A DNA stretch of 36,990 nucleotides. Origin: Bacteroidales bacterium KA00344 (GTDB lineage: Bacteria; Bacteroidota; Bacteroidia; Bacteroidales; Bacteroidaceae). A program made the translations under genes and the position numbers. The notes beneath the pieces are model-generated. The model was not told where the DNA came from and ran no database searches. It worked only from the letters and a program-made list of their open reading frames with translations. The stretch lies in the NCBI GenBank assembly GCA_001552765.1, contig KQ959446.1, positions 353-37,342 of the forward strand. Direction: 5' to 3'. This document shows, one piece after another, positions 7,993-16,374 of this stretch (positions are counted from its first letter, which is position 1; each line of letters begins with the position of its first letter).

Positions 7993-10893
7993 CTACTTCA
8001 ATATGTACTTCATGATTCCCTGCATCAGTAGGTTTCGGGTGTTGCGATTGGTAATACATTCAAAGGGAAAACCCATGACGAACGTCTTGTAATCGTTCCC
8101 GTCATACGCCGTGGCAGCCGACATTCCATTGCTGTACAGCATGGTGCATATTGCTCCCGATTCAGGCTGAAGTACGTCGGTGTGTGTGGCTGCATAATGG
8201 TCCGGATTGAGCTGCCTGTAGATATCAAAGGTCATTCCGAGCCCGCTGATGCCGTTTATGGTGTCGGTTTTTAAGGATGTGGTACAGCTGGCCTTGAGGG
8301 TTTGCGATAGCCAGGCGGCATCATCTCCCATCATCATGTCGTTGCCGATATATGCGCCACTGGCCATAATGCGCCCACCGTTTTGGACATAGACACTGAC
8401 TTTTGATTTGAATGTAGCCGGAAAGGTCTTGTAATACTTCGTAGCTCCCGGAGTATGGCGTTCCAAACCCAAAATGATGTCTACAGCATCGTATTTGTCC
8501 ATGTGTACAATGCCCGTTTCAACAGCTTTGGATGAGCAGCTGACCACATTATATTGTTTGGCTGAGGCGATGGCTTCGGTATGGGTTTGGATATAGTTGA
8601 AATCGTTGCCGGCAATGAATTTGCCAGCCAGTTCGTCTCCACCATATCCTAATCCAAACTCACTTTCTATCCCCATTCGGGAGCGATCGAAATTTGTTTG
8701 ACGTCCGTTCCAGCCGGCTGTCAGTCCCATGGAAACTCCCGGATCGGCATCAAGGTCGAATCCTTGTTGCATGCTATTGTTGATGATGGCCGGCGCAGAG
8801 AGCCTGTGGAAACCGTTTACCACGAGTATAGTCTTTGTAGCTTGCGACGGCGTGAAGACAGATACTACTTCAGATGGAAAACTTTCGCCACCCCGATTGC
8901 CTGCTGTGACCTTGAAATTGTACTGCACATCCGGTTCCAAATCAATGGTGAGAGAAGTTCCGTTTACTTTGCGGCCGTTGTCAAATCCACTTGTTCCCGT
9001 TGCCGTATATACTATATAATAGGTAGGTTGGGCCGTGGGCTCTTGCTTGTCTTCTTGCATTGTCCACGATATTTTAGCCCGATGCTTGTCCACCAATTCT
9101 ACGCTCATGTTTTGAGGAGGCAGAGGTTGAATTACGGCTGCACGGCCGTGCATGTCATTGACGTATCTTACAATGGTTTTATAGATGGATCTTGCAAATG
9201 AGAATTTGAAGTTAGGGTCTTGCCCAAGCATCATGTCCGGGAAGTTTTGATGTGACATGGTTTCGAGAATTGCTGAAGGAACTTCCGGTAGTCGGCTTTC
9301 GGAATAGTTGCGATCCCAGAGATAACGCCGTGCCCACTTCCCGTATTCAAAGCTTATATCACGGGTAACTCCGGACAAAAGTTGTTCGGCCAGACGCGTG
9401 GAAGCCATGCGGGAGATGCCGGCATCCAATCTTCCGTCGTTGAAATCAGTTGTGCAGATAGCCAGCGATCCTACAAGATCCTGCCCATTTTGAGCATAGC
9501 CGGCGTCGCTATGTATTGCTAAAGAGAGTTCCATTGGAACTTTTTGCCCACTCAAATTGGGTACATAGGTAGAGCCTCCCGCCAACCAATTGAGCATTCG
9601 AGAACGGGCATTGATATCGTCGGCATAATCATCTGTGCCTCCCCTTCCGCTGTAAACGGTATAGGGAGCACCGGCCCATTGAGCATAATAGCGGGCACCT
9701 TCCAATGCACGGGGATAGCCGCTGATGACTCCTCCGCGCTCAATATTGCCCATTCCGCCACCAAACCGAACGGCGTCGGCCGTCACGACTCCTTTCTTTG
9801 CGCTTTGATTGGTGAGCATAACGCAATTGTAGATGTTGTCTCCCTTGTCGAAATCAAATGTGCCAAGATAGACCCAAGTGCCGCCTCCCATTTGCTGATT
9901 GACGCGAAACTCGGTGGCTTGCCCCTTGTGGAACACTGTGTAGTGGGCGTCGTCTATACTTTTATCAATGGTTTGATAGCTCACATAGACCGCATAACGC
10001 CCTTCTTTCCTGAAGTTGGGCTGCCATTTGATGTAGGCTTTGCCACCTTTTTTAGTTGTCTTTATCATGCGGGCAGAGCCTGCTTGAAATGGGTTTTCGT
10101 TGTCTACATAATGCCCGGCGTGGGGTGCAAAGCCACGCAGGCCGGTGGTTGTCCACTGTTGGCCTTCAGCATATTCATCATAACCACGCCCCATATTGCC
10201 CAGACTACCCTCGGCATCAATGATGTATTCGTCGGTTTGCCAATCTCTTTCTCGTGGGGTGAATACCACAGCACCCGCATTTTCGAGCATGGGGATGAGG
10301 TAAGGCACGACGATGGTTTGGGTGAACAAATCTTCTGTCGTTCCGAAAAGATTGGGCCTTTGCCATTTCCAAAAGCCCTTTTTGTTGTCGTAATAGCGAC
10401 CATGCGACTGCCATACGGTGAGATGGCGGTTGTGCAAGCCATTAGTGAATTTTGCAGGACGAGACACATTGCTCACCCAAGGATCTCCCTTGTATTCTAT
10501 GTTGCCCCACAGGGCTCTCCCGTTAGTGTCTCGTTTCACATAATCCGGCACATATTCTTCGATGGGCATACCGTTGGTGACCACCTGTATATAATAATTG
10601 TTATAGGGCTTCGGAAGAGCTTTTTTAATCTTTTTGTATATTTTGCCTACTTGCTTATTGGTAAATTCTTGTTGGGCAAAATACTCGGTTGTATTGACAA
10701 CAACGACACGTGTCCTGTTGTCAATGATCAGATTCTTCAGTCTTGGCTGCTGCACGAACTCCGTATTCTTGGCAGAATAGGTCAGCAGGTAGTTATCTAC
10801 AGCATTTTCTGCCTTAGTTTTCAAGTCGGAATGCTGAGCTGTCATGCCTATAGTGTAAGCCAGAAAGCAAGAAACCAGCAGTATTTTTCGCAT
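7993..10893 (-). CDS. Secreted amidase-like protein with golvesin insert and FnIII domain
   Basis: A 966-residue exported protein with a signal peptide at about 1-19 (LLVSCFLAYTIGMTAQ). A zinc-amidase (N-acetylmuramoyl-L-alanine amidase, Amidase_3-like) core appears split in two. A first His motif WQSHGRYY lies at about 161-168. The second part contains SLAIHSDAG (His about 461) and PSAILETMSHQNF (Glu about 544), matching the family's SIHxNA and E-x-G-F-xN elements. Between them, about 275-378, is a beta domain like the golvesin/xanthan-lyase type (KAYIKWQPNFRKEGRYAVYV, then ending ADAVRFGGG). An FnIII domain (about 590-683) and a 280-residue C-terminal domain of unknown role follow. Homologs are often labelled xanthan lyase, which the motifs do not support. 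Peptidoglycan or glycan-peptide cleavage outside the cytoplasm is the best inference. It lies 15 bp after the acyltransferase gene. Confidence 0.8.
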   Translation of the reverse strand: MRKILLVSCFLAYTIGMTAQHSDLKTKAENAVDNYLLTYSAKNTEFVQQPRLKNLIIDNRTRVVVVNTTEYFAQQEFTNKQVGKIYKKIKKALPKPYNNYYIQVVTNGMPIEEYVPDYVKRDTNGRALWGNIEYKGDPWVSNVSRPAKFTNGLHNRHLTVWQSHGRYYDNKKGFWKWQRPNLFGTTEDLFTQTIVVPYLIPMLENAGAVVFTPRERDWQTDEYIIDAEGSLGNMGRGYDEYAEGQQWTTTGLRGFAPHAGHYVDNENPFQAGSARMIKTTKKGGKAYIKWQPNFRKEGRYAVYVSYQTIDKSIDDAHYTVFHKGQATEFRVNQQMGGGTWVYLGTFDFDKGDNIYNCVMLTNQSAKKGVVTADAVRFGGGMGNIERGGVISGYPRALEGARYYAQWAGAPYTVYSGRGGTDDYADDINARSRMLNWLAGGSTYVPNLSGQKVPMELSLAIHSDAGYAQNGQDLVGSLAICTTDFNDGRLDAGISRMASTRLAEQLLSGVTRDISFEYGKWARRYLWDRNYSESRLPEVPSAILETMSHQNFPDMMLGQDPNFKFSFARSIYKTIVRYVNDMHGRAAVIQPLPPQNMSVELVDKHRAKISWTMQEDKQEPTAQPTYYIVYTATGTSGFDNGRKVNGTSLTIDLEPDVQYNFKVTAGNRGGESFPSEVVSVFTPSQATKTILVVNGFHRLSAPAIINNSMQQGFDLDADPGVSMGLTAGWNGRQTNFDRSRMGIESEFGLGYGGDELAGKFIAGNDFNYIQTHTEAIASAKQYNVVSCSSKAVETGIVHMDKYDAVDIILGLERHTPGATKYYKTFPATFKSKVSVYVQNGGRIMASGAYIGNDMMMGDDAAWLSQTLKASCTTSLKTDTINGISGLGMTFDIYRQLNPDHYAATHTDVLQPESGAICTMLYSNGMSAATAYDGNDYKTFVMGFPFECITNRNTRNLLMQGIMKYILK

Positions 10894-10908
10894 TTTATTT
10901 TCCTCTTC

Positions 10909-11463
10909 TTATATCTCTCCAATTGTGAACTTATCGGGATATTTTCCTCTGAAATCCTTATAATACAATTTTGTTTCGCGCATTTCTTTTTCAAAGTCTC
11001 CTGTCGGCACGAAACTCCGTGTACATTCTATCAATTTCTTTTCGTAATCAACTCCATAGAGAAGCACGGGAATTTGAGCTTTCAGAGCAATGAAATAAAA
11101 CCCCTTTTTCCAATCCGTACTCAGGGAGCGTGTCCCTTCCGGAGTAATACATAGCTTGAATTGGCTGTTCTGTAGTGCTGCTTCCGCAAGAGCATCAGTC
11201 ATGTGGGAATGTCTGGAGCGATATATCGGGATGCCTCCCATACGTTTGAATATAGGACCGAGAGGCCAGAAAAACCACTCCTTTTTCATGAGAAAATTGA
11301 TTTTTATGCCCTCCGAACGCATGAAAAGCTGGCCAATAAAGAAGTCCCAATTGCTGGTATGGGGAGCCAGACATATAATGAATTTGTCAGGGTGTTCAAC
11401 CGTGATATGTTTCTTCCATCCCCAATGTTTATACAGAAGCCAGGTGCTTAAATGTTGGATCAT
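10909..11463 (-). CDS. PlsC-like lysophospholipid/glycerolipid acyltransferase
   Basis: A 184-residue member of the glycerol-phosphate acyltransferase (PlsC-like) superfamily. The catalytic HX4D motif appears as APHTSNWDF (His about 33, Asp about 38), and the phosphate-binding motif as CITPEGTRS. A segment between them (FKRMGGIPIYRS) also fits the family. It is shorter than typical PlsC and has one possible membrane-associated region (WFFWPLGPIF). It would transfer an acyl chain to a lipid at the inner face of the membrane; the acceptor is unknown. Its ATG overlaps the stop of the upstream 90-residue gene (ATGA at 11460-11463), so the two are translationally coupled. Confidence 0.85.
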   Translation of the reverse strand: MIQHLSTWLLYKHWGWKKHITVEHPDKFIICLAPHTSNWDFFIGQLFMRSEGIKINFLMKKEWFFWPLGPIFKRMGGIPIYRSRHSHMTDALAEAALQNSQFKLCITPEGTRSLSTDWKKGFYFIALKAQIPVLLYGVDYEKKLIECTRSFVPTGDFEKEMRETKLYYKDFRGKYPDKFTIGEI

Positions 11464-11732
11464 CCTAAACTGCCTATCTGGTCTATGATGTCCGAGACGC
11501 GGTCGTTGAAGTCCATGATGAGTTTATCATAGTATTTCTTTGCTTTCATACCGGGTTCCGGGTGTGATATGCGCTTCACAAAGTCGTTGCGTGTGATGAG
11601 AATAGTCGAGAAAAGTTCCTCTATGCTTTCAGTGTTTGTTGTTGCACCGTAAAGCGAGGCTGCAACAGCTTCTGCAAACAGTTCACTACATATATAGTTG
11701 ATCGTTTGTTTTAAATCTCTTTTCTTTGCCAT
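11460..11732 (-). CDS. Small helical protein, first gene of the truA-end operon
   Basis: A 90-residue protein that I do not recognise by name. It has no signal peptide or membrane segment and looks all-helical, with KQTINYICSELFAEAVAASL near the start and YYDKLIMDFNDRVSDIIDQI near the end. It begins the seven-gene minus-strand run, has a good Bacteroidetes promoter about 35 bp upstream, and overlaps the acyltransferase start by 4 nt. Position, promoter and coupling support a real gene; the function is unknown. Confidence 0.8.
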   Translation of the reverse strand: MAKKRDLKQTINYICSELFAEAVAASLYGATTNTESIEELFSTILITRNDFVKRISHPEPGMKAKKYYDKLIMDFNDRVSDIIDQIGSLG

Positions 11733-11766
11733 AATTGCTCTATAATTTTGTTCTGTATATTTTGTT

Positions 11767-11796
11767 CAAAGGTATAAAAAAAAGAATAAATGCAAG
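11767..11796 (-). promoter_or_regulatory. Promoter of the seven-gene minus-strand operon
   Basis: On the minus strand CTTG (11793-11796) is followed after 18 nt by TACCTTTG (11767-11774), a full match to the TAnnTTTG -7 box. The start codon at 11732 is 34 nt downstream. No other strong promoter was noticed in the short gaps down to truA, which supports a single transcript. Confidence 0.65.
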
Positions 11797-11867
11797 AATA
11801 ATATCTAAAAAAATAATTCTGAAAAGGTTTTCTGCTTGTTTTTCTTCATTTCGTTAAAAAAAAGATG

Positions 11868-11875
11868 TAATTTTG
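11868..11875 (+). promoter_or_regulatory. -7 box of pfp
   Basis: TAATTTTG matches TAnnTTTG, 36 nt before the pfp ATG at 11912. No clear -33 TTTG is visible at the expected spacing. The gap 11733-11911 thus carries two divergent promoters in A/T-rich DNA. Confidence 0.55.
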
Positions 11876-11911
11876 CATATAGTATCTTTTAATATCTAAA
11901 ATTGTAAGAAA

Positions 11912-13558
11912 ATGAAAGCAAGTCTTTTGCAGAAAGCACGTTCCCAGTATCAACCTAAACTCCCCAAGGGTCTTGTAGGGGCTGTACAGGTTCAGGAAGG
12001 AGAGCCGACACAAAGTGTAGGAGATCAGGATGAAATCAAAAAGTTGTTTCCGAACACATACGGAATGCCGGTCATAGAGTTTGTAGCCGGTGAAGAGAAT
12101 ACCGCTATGGAGTTAAACGTAGGCGTTATCTTGTCAGGCGGCCAGGCTCCCGGTGGACATAATGTTATATGTGGTATTTTTGATGCAGTGAAGAAACTGA
12201 ATTCCAAAAACAAAGTTTACGGATTTCTCATGGGCCCCGGCGGTCTTGTAGATCACGACTACATAGAACTTACAGAGGAGTTTGTTAATAAATATCGCAA
12301 CACCGGCGGTTTTGACATGATAGGCTCCGGCCGAACGAAACTTGAAAAGGAAGAACAGTTTGAAAAAGGACTGGTTATTCTTAAGAAGCTTGGCATCAAG
12401 GCTTTGGTGATCATTGGCGGTGACGACTCCAACACCAATGCTTGCGTTCTGGCAGAATATTATGCAGCAAAGAATTGCGGTATTCAGGTTATCGGCTGTC
12501 CTAAAACCATTGACGGCGACCTAAAGAACGACCAGATTGAGACAAGTTTCGGTTTTGACACGGCAACCAAGGTGTATTCAGAGTTGATTGGTAATATCGA
12601 GCGTGACGCCAATTCTGCGCGCAAGTATTGGCACTTCATCAAACTGATGGGCCGTTCTGCTTCTCATATCGCATTGGAGTGTGCCTTGCAGGCGCAGCCT
12701 AATGTTTGCTTGATCTCTGAGGAAATCAAGGAGAAGGACATGACGCTTAATCAAATTGTGGAACAATTGGCAGAAACCGTTGCCAGCCGTGCAAAGGACG
12801 GCAACAACTTCGGTGTCGTATTGATTCCGGAAGGACTTATCGAATTCATCCCTGCCATTGGTCGCCTCATCAACGAACTTAACGATTTGCTGGCTGCACA
12901 TGGCTCAGATTACAGGGATTTGGATGACGAGGCACAACGTGCCTATATCCTCGAGCACCTTTCTGAGGAAAACAGGGCAACATTCGAAACCCTTCCTAAG
13001 GCTGTGGCCCATCAGCTTTCTCTCGACCGCGACCCTCATGGCAACGTTCAGGTATCGCTCATCGAAACAGAGAAATTGTTGTCAGACATGGTTGCCGACA
13101 AGCTCGACAAGTGGAAGGAAGAGCATAAATTCGAAGGCTCCTTTGCTCCTTTACATCATTTCTTTGGTTATGAGGGACGTTGTGCAGCACCTTCTAATTT
13201 TGATGCAGACTATTGCTATGCACTCGGTGTCAGCGCAGCCAATCTGATTGCCAATGGCAAGACCGGATATATGGCTATCGTGCAAAACCTCTCTGCTCCT
13301 ACTGCCGAGTGGAAGGCTGGTGGTGTTCCTATCACAATGATGCTTAACATGGAGCGCCGTAATGGTGAGATGAAGCCTGTAATTCGCAAGGCTCTCGTAG
13401 AACTGGACGGTGCACCTTTCAAGAAGTTTGTAGAAAAACGCGAACAATTCGCACGTGAAACTTGTTTCGTATATCCCGGTCCTATCCAGTATTGGGGCCC
13501 AACAGAGGTTTGTGACCGCGAGACAAGAACACTTGCTTTGGAGAATGCTGCCAAATAA
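11912..13558 (+). CDS. pfp: Diphosphate--fructose-6-phosphate 1-phosphotransferase
   Basis: Cytosolic PPi-dependent phosphofructokinase that interconverts fructose 6-phosphate and fructose 1,6-bisphosphate. At 548 residues it belongs to the long (plant/spirochaete/Bacteroidetes-like) PFP group. Substrate motifs are [11 protein letters not shown] (about 74-84), [11 protein letters not shown] (about 167-177) and [11 protein letters not shown] (197-207). The Asp in GGDD replaces the Gly of ATP-dependent enzymes, and the Lys in PKTIDGD is the other hallmark of PPi use. The enzyme is reversible, so it fits both glycolysis and gluconeogenesis in anaerobic sugar fermenters. It has its own promoter and is followed by a strong terminator, so it is probably monocistronic. 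Confidence 0.96.
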   Translation: MKASLLQKARSQYQPKLPKGLVGAVQVQEGEPTQSVGDQDEIKKLFPNTYGMPVIEFVAGEENTAMELNVGVILSGGQAPGGHNVICGIFDAVKKLNSKNKVYGFLMGPGGLVDHDYIELTEEFVNKYRNTGGFDMIGSGRTKLEKEEQFEKGLVILKKLGIKALVIIGGDDSNTNACVLAEYYAAKNCGIQVIGCPKTIDGDLKNDQIETSFGFDTATKVYSELIGNIERDANSARKYWHFIKLMGRSASHIALECALQAQPNVCLISEEIKEKDMTLNQIVEQLAETVASRAKDGNNFGVVLIPEGLIEFIPAIGRLINELNDLLAAHGSDYRDLDDEAQRAYILEHLSEENRATFETLPKAVAHQLSLDRDPHGNVQVSLIETEKLLSDMVADKLDKWKEEHKFEGSFAPLHHFFGYEGRCAAPSNFDADYCYALGVSAANLIANGKTGYMAIVQNLSAPTAEWKAGGVPITMMLNMERRNGEMKPVIRKALVELDGAPFKKFVEKREQFARETCFVYPGPIQYWGPTEVCDRETRTLALENAAK

Positions 13559-13589
13559 TGGTTCTCTTTAGCTAAGCCTCATTAATAAG

Positions 13590-13625
13590 AACACTCCATG
13601 TTTGACAAAGTCAGACAGGAGTGTT
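13590..13625 (+). terminator. Intrinsic terminator after pfp
   Basis: AACACTCC (13590-13597) pairs with GGAGTGTT (13618-13625). Inside this, TGTTTGAC (13599-13606) pairs with GTCAGACA (13610-13617), with one G-U pair and one bulged A. Together they form a stem of about 16 bp with an AAA loop. A T-rich run (TTCTTGTTATTATAAT) follows. It sits between pfp and the GH25 gene. Confidence 0.8.
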
Positions 13626-13646
13626 TCTTGTTATTATAATCTTCAA

Positions 13647-14558
13647 ATGACCAACCCCAAAAACACACATCGACGTAAATCTCCGGTAGCCCGTCATCAT
13701 AAGGCTGCTTATCATCGGCACACCGGCATGATGACATTGTTCCGGAATCTTCCCTTCTTCAAGAAAGGGTCACGCCGTGGTTGTCTGCTCGGCGGACTGT
13801 TGGTGTTGGCTCTCTACATTTTAGTTTTTTATTATCTGTTTGTTAGTCCCACCGGCTTTCGTTGGAGGGCATTATACGGCGATCCCAAATATCCGCAGGG
13901 CTATGCCATTCATGGTATCGACATCTCACACCATCAGGGCACTATCGAATGGAACAAACTCAAAAACAACGCTTTGGCCGATGGTTACCCGTTACGTTTC
14001 GTGTTCATGAAGGCAACGGAAGGGGCGTCAAGGATAGATCCCAACTTCAATGAGAACTTTGAGCAGGCTTATAAATACGGATTTATCAGGGGCGTATATC
14101 ATTTTTGGAGCAATCAGTCTACGGCACGCGCACAGGCTTATTATTTTCTCGAAAACGTCCATCTTTTGGAAGACGATTTACCGCCCGTACTCGACATAGA
14201 ACACAAGCCCGATGATGTAAGTATCGAAGATTTTCAGATGGATGTATTAACATGGCTACATATCGTGGAGGATAAATACCATGTTAAGCCCATCATCTAC
14301 ACCTATTATAAATTTAAGGAAAACTATCTCAGTACTCCTGTTTTTGACGATTATCCGTATTGGATTGCTCATTATTATGTAGACAAGATAGAATATAAGG
14401 GAAATTGGAGTTTTTGGCAACACACAGACACGGGTCGATTGCCGGGAATCACAGGCAATGTAGACCTCAATGTTTATAACGGTTCCTATTACGACCTGCT
14501 CCATCTCACCATAGGCAGACAGGCTTTGGTGCCTTCCAAAATACCAACCAAACAATAG
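13647..14558 (+). CDS. Membrane-anchored GH25 lysozyme-like muramidase
   Basis: A 303-residue protein: a basic N-terminal tail (about 1-45, rich in Arg/Lys/His), one membrane segment (CLLGGLLVLALYILVFYYLF, about 46-65) and a GH25 domain facing the periplasm. GH25 enzymes cleave the beta-1,4 bond between MurNAc and GlcNAc. Family residues are GIDISHHQG (Asp about 92), FVFMKATEG, GVYHFW and PPVLDIEHKP (Asp183/Glu185). The ATG at 13647 is preferred because the only longer frame uses a TTG at 13602 inside the pfp terminator stem. The call is firm; a role in wall remodelling rather than bacterial killing is inferred from the anchor. Confidence 0.92.
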   Translation: MTNPKNTHRRKSPVARHHKAAYHRHTGMMTLFRNLPFFKKGSRRGCLLGGLLVLALYILVFYYLFVSPTGFRWRALYGDPKYPQGYAIHGIDISHHQGTIEWNKLKNNALADGYPLRFVFMKATEGASRIDPNFNENFEQAYKYGFIRGVYHFWSNQSTARAQAYYFLENVHLLEDDLPPVLDIEHKPDDVSIEDFQMDVLTWLHIVEDKYHVKPIIYTYYKFKENYLSTPVFDDYPYWIAHYYVDKIEYKGNWSFWQHTDTGRLPGITGNVDLNVYNGSYYDLLHLTIGRQALVPSKIPTKQ

Positions 14559-14606
14559 GAACGGCTCGTTTTGGAAATATCGGTCGATTAGTTGATTCTT
14601 ATGATG

Positions 14607-14627
14607 GCAGCATGGGGGGTGTGCTGC
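14607..14627. other. Short GC hairpin between the GH25 gene and nagB
   Basis: GCAGCA (14607-14612) and TGCTGC (14622-14627) form a 6-bp stem with a G-rich 9-nt loop about 50 bp after the GH25 stop. T-rich DNA follows from about 14650. It may be a weak terminator. The rest of 14559-14740 shows no gene. Confidence 0.3.
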
Positions 14628-14740
14628 GTTGGCTTTTATTCCTTAGGCGGTTTGATTTTTTGATTTTTTATCACTACAATTCCGATTAGAAATACAGTGT
14701 TTATGAATGAAAAAAAAAGTCAAAAAATACCCTATGTTTT

Positions 14741-14770
14741 ATTGTCATTATCATGCTTTTTGTACATTTG
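14741..14770 (+). promoter_or_regulatory. Promoter of nagB
   Basis: ATTG (14741-14744), 18 nt, then TACATTTG (14763-14770), which fits the Bacteroidetes consensus. The nagB ATG at 14795 lies 24 nt downstream. Confidence 0.65.
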
Positions 14771-14794
14771 CAGCCGAAATAAATATTTAAATTT

Positions 14795-15586
14795 ATGAGA
14801 GTAATTATTCAAGAAGATTATGCCAGTATGTCCAAGTGGGCAGCTGACCATGTGATCAAACGTATCAACGACTTTCACCCAACGGCAGAACGCCCGTTCG
14901 TATTGGGCTTGCCCACCGGAAGTTCGCCTGAGGGCATGTATGCCGAACTCGTGAAGGCCAACAAGGAAGGAAGATTGAGTTTCAAGTTTGTTAAAACATT
15001 CAATATGGACGAGTATGTGGGACTGCCCGAGGAACACCCGGAAAGCTATCACAGCTTTATGGCTCACAACCTTTTCGATCATATTGATATTCCACGCGAA
15101 AATATACATATCCTGAATGGTAATGCCAAAGACCTTCAAGCAGAGTGCAACCACTACGAAGAGATGATTGCTGAGGCAGGGGGTATCGACCTGTTCATCG
15201 GAGGTATTGGCCCCGATGGTCACATTGCTTTCAATGAGCCGGGATCAAGTCTCACGAGCCGCACCCGAATGAAAACACTGATGACCGATACGCTCATCGC
15301 CAACAGTCGCTTTTTCCATAACGATGTTGCTCAGGTGCCACGCTATGCACTGACCGTAGGCGTGGGAACTGTGATGGACGCCCGCGAAGTAATGATTTTG
15401 GTCAATGGACATCATAAGGCACGTGCCTTGCAGGCTGCTGTAGAGGGTGGAGTGTCGAGCTGGTGTACGGTGTCTGCCCTCCAGATGCACCAACGTGGCA
15501 TCATTGTGGCTGACGACCCTGCCTGTGACGAACTGCGAGTATCGACCTATAAATACTTCAAGGACATAGAAAAAGATCATTTGTAA
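14795..15586 (+). CDS. nagB: Glucosamine-6-phosphate deaminase
   Basis: Cytosolic enzyme that converts glucosamine 6-phosphate to fructose 6-phosphate and ammonia, the last step of GlcNAc/GlcN use. At 263 residues it matches E. coli NagB (about 266). Motifs are [13 protein letters not shown] (phosphate loop), [11 protein letters not shown] (active-site Asp about 72) and [19 protein letters not shown] (active-site Asp/His about 141-143). It has its own promoter and no nagA or transporter beside it. The GH25 gene upstream releases amino-sugar glycans from peptidoglycan, but whether the two work together is only a guess. Confidence 0.97.
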   Translation: MRVIIQEDYASMSKWAADHVIKRINDFHPTAERPFVLGLPTGSSPEGMYAELVKANKEGRLSFKFVKTFNMDEYVGLPEEHPESYHSFMAHNLFDHIDIPRENIHILNGNAKDLQAECNHYEEMIAEAGGIDLFIGGIGPDGHIAFNEPGSSLTSRTRMKTLMTDTLIANSRFFHNDVAQVPRYALTVGVGTVMDAREVMILVNGHHKARALQAAVEGGVSSWCTVSALQMHQRGIIVADDPACDELRVSTYKYFKDIEKDHL

Positions 15587-15592
15587 TCAAGC

Positions 15593-15658
15593 AAACACCC
15601 CTTTTTGCCCGTCTGTAGATGATGTCTTTATCATCGAAGGCTGCAGAAAGGGTGGTTT
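15593..15658 (+). other. Imperfect stem in the nagB 3' region
   Basis: Starting 6 nt after the nagB stop, about 16 nt beginning AAACACCCC can pair imperfectly with 15642-15658 (ending GGGTGGTTT), with a loop of about 35 nt. It may be a structured 3' UTR or a first termination site. Confidence 0.3.
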
Positions 15659-15728
15659 CATCATCCGGCGGTAAATACGTCTTTGCGGTGTCGGATGGTA
15701 ACAACTTAACATATTAAACAACAAACAA

Positions 15729-15755
15729 AGGTATGCTTCAGGGCATACCTTTTTT
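15729..15755 (+). terminator. Intrinsic terminator downstream of nagB
   Basis: AGGTATGC (15729-15736) and GCATACCT (15743-15750) form a perfect 8-bp stem with a 6-nt loop, followed by a T-tract. It lies about 140 bp after the nagB stop, leaving a 3' UTR with further structure. The remainder of 15587-15889 holds no convincing gene. Confidence 0.7.
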
Positions 15756-15889
15756 AGTTTCGTTGTCTTGAGAAAAGATACCGGGCTTTCAAGCACGAAA
15801 GTTCCGTTATTTGTCGGAATAGCCTGTCCGGCTCATGCACATGACTTTTTGTGGATAGGACTTTCAATCATAGTGGTAGTTTACAGAAT

Positions 15890-16207
15890 TCATCTGTAAT
15901 ATTTCATCCACGCGTAGGGCTTGCGCCGTCTCAGATAATGTTCATCGTCCATGTTGTCGTAGGCTTCACGCTCGAAACATAGGTTATGATAGGCATTACC
16001 CTTCATGGGCAGACGGATGAGCCATTCAATGAGATACCAAATATAAAATCCCACGAACAGCAGTTCAACCATTTGGCGTGTGTGAATCTGCTCATGGCGA
16101 ACAATGTCCGGGGTGATTATCGTAAACTTACGGCAAAAGAGCAGTCCCATGATGTTGATGGCATCATAGTTCTTAGGTGGCAATAGGGGGTTGCGTATAA
16201 TCTTCAT
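15890..16207 (-). CDS. Small membrane-associated HEXXH (putative zinc peptidase-like) protein
   Basis: A 105-residue protein with HEQIH at about residues 38-42 directly before one hydrophobic segment (VELLFVGFYIWYLIEWLI, about 47-64). A later FEREAYDN (about 79-86) could supply a third zinc ligand (Glu), as in minimal gluzincin-type peptidases. The preceding FTIITPDIVRHEQIH also resembles membrane metallopeptidases of the M56/M48 kind, cut to a minimal core. It has a plausible promoter at 16279-16310 and stands alone. I do not know a characterised homolog. Peptidase activity is inferred from the motif only; a zinc-binding but inactive protein is equally possible. Confidence 0.7.
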   Translation of the reverse strand: MKIIRNPLLPPKNYDAINIMGLLFCRKFTIITPDIVRHEQIHTRQMVELLFVGFYIWYLIEWLIRLPMKGNAYHNLCFEREAYDNMDDEHYLRRRKPYAWMKYYR

Positions 16208-16278
16208 CGTTTCTGTCTGACTGGTCTGTGCCGACGACTATATTTCGTCTTGGTTTCAGGCACAGCAAATGATAGTTG

Positions 16279-16310
16279 CAAAGATAAAGTTTTTATGCCG
16301 AATTTGCGAA
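16279..16310 (-). promoter_or_regulatory. Promoter of the HEXXH protein gene
   Basis: On the minus strand TATCTTTG (16279-16286) matches the -7 consensus. A weak -33 (TTCG, 16307-16310) lies 20 nt upstream. The ATG at 16207 would have a leader of about 65 nt. Confidence 0.5.
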
Positions 16311-16374
16311 AATAATGATACGTTATTCCTCATTCTTTATTCTTCATTCTACAATTCCATAGATGTCAAATTCG

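Noticed and set aside
9544..11154. 536-codon open frame on the plus strand opposite the amidase and acyltransferase genes
   Set aside because: Its translation has no domain sense or gene-like composition, and it lies antisense to two well supported coding regions. It is a shadow frame.
15587..15796. 69-codon open frame on the minus strand downstream of nagB
   Set aside because: It reads through the nagB terminator hairpin and has no gene-like features.
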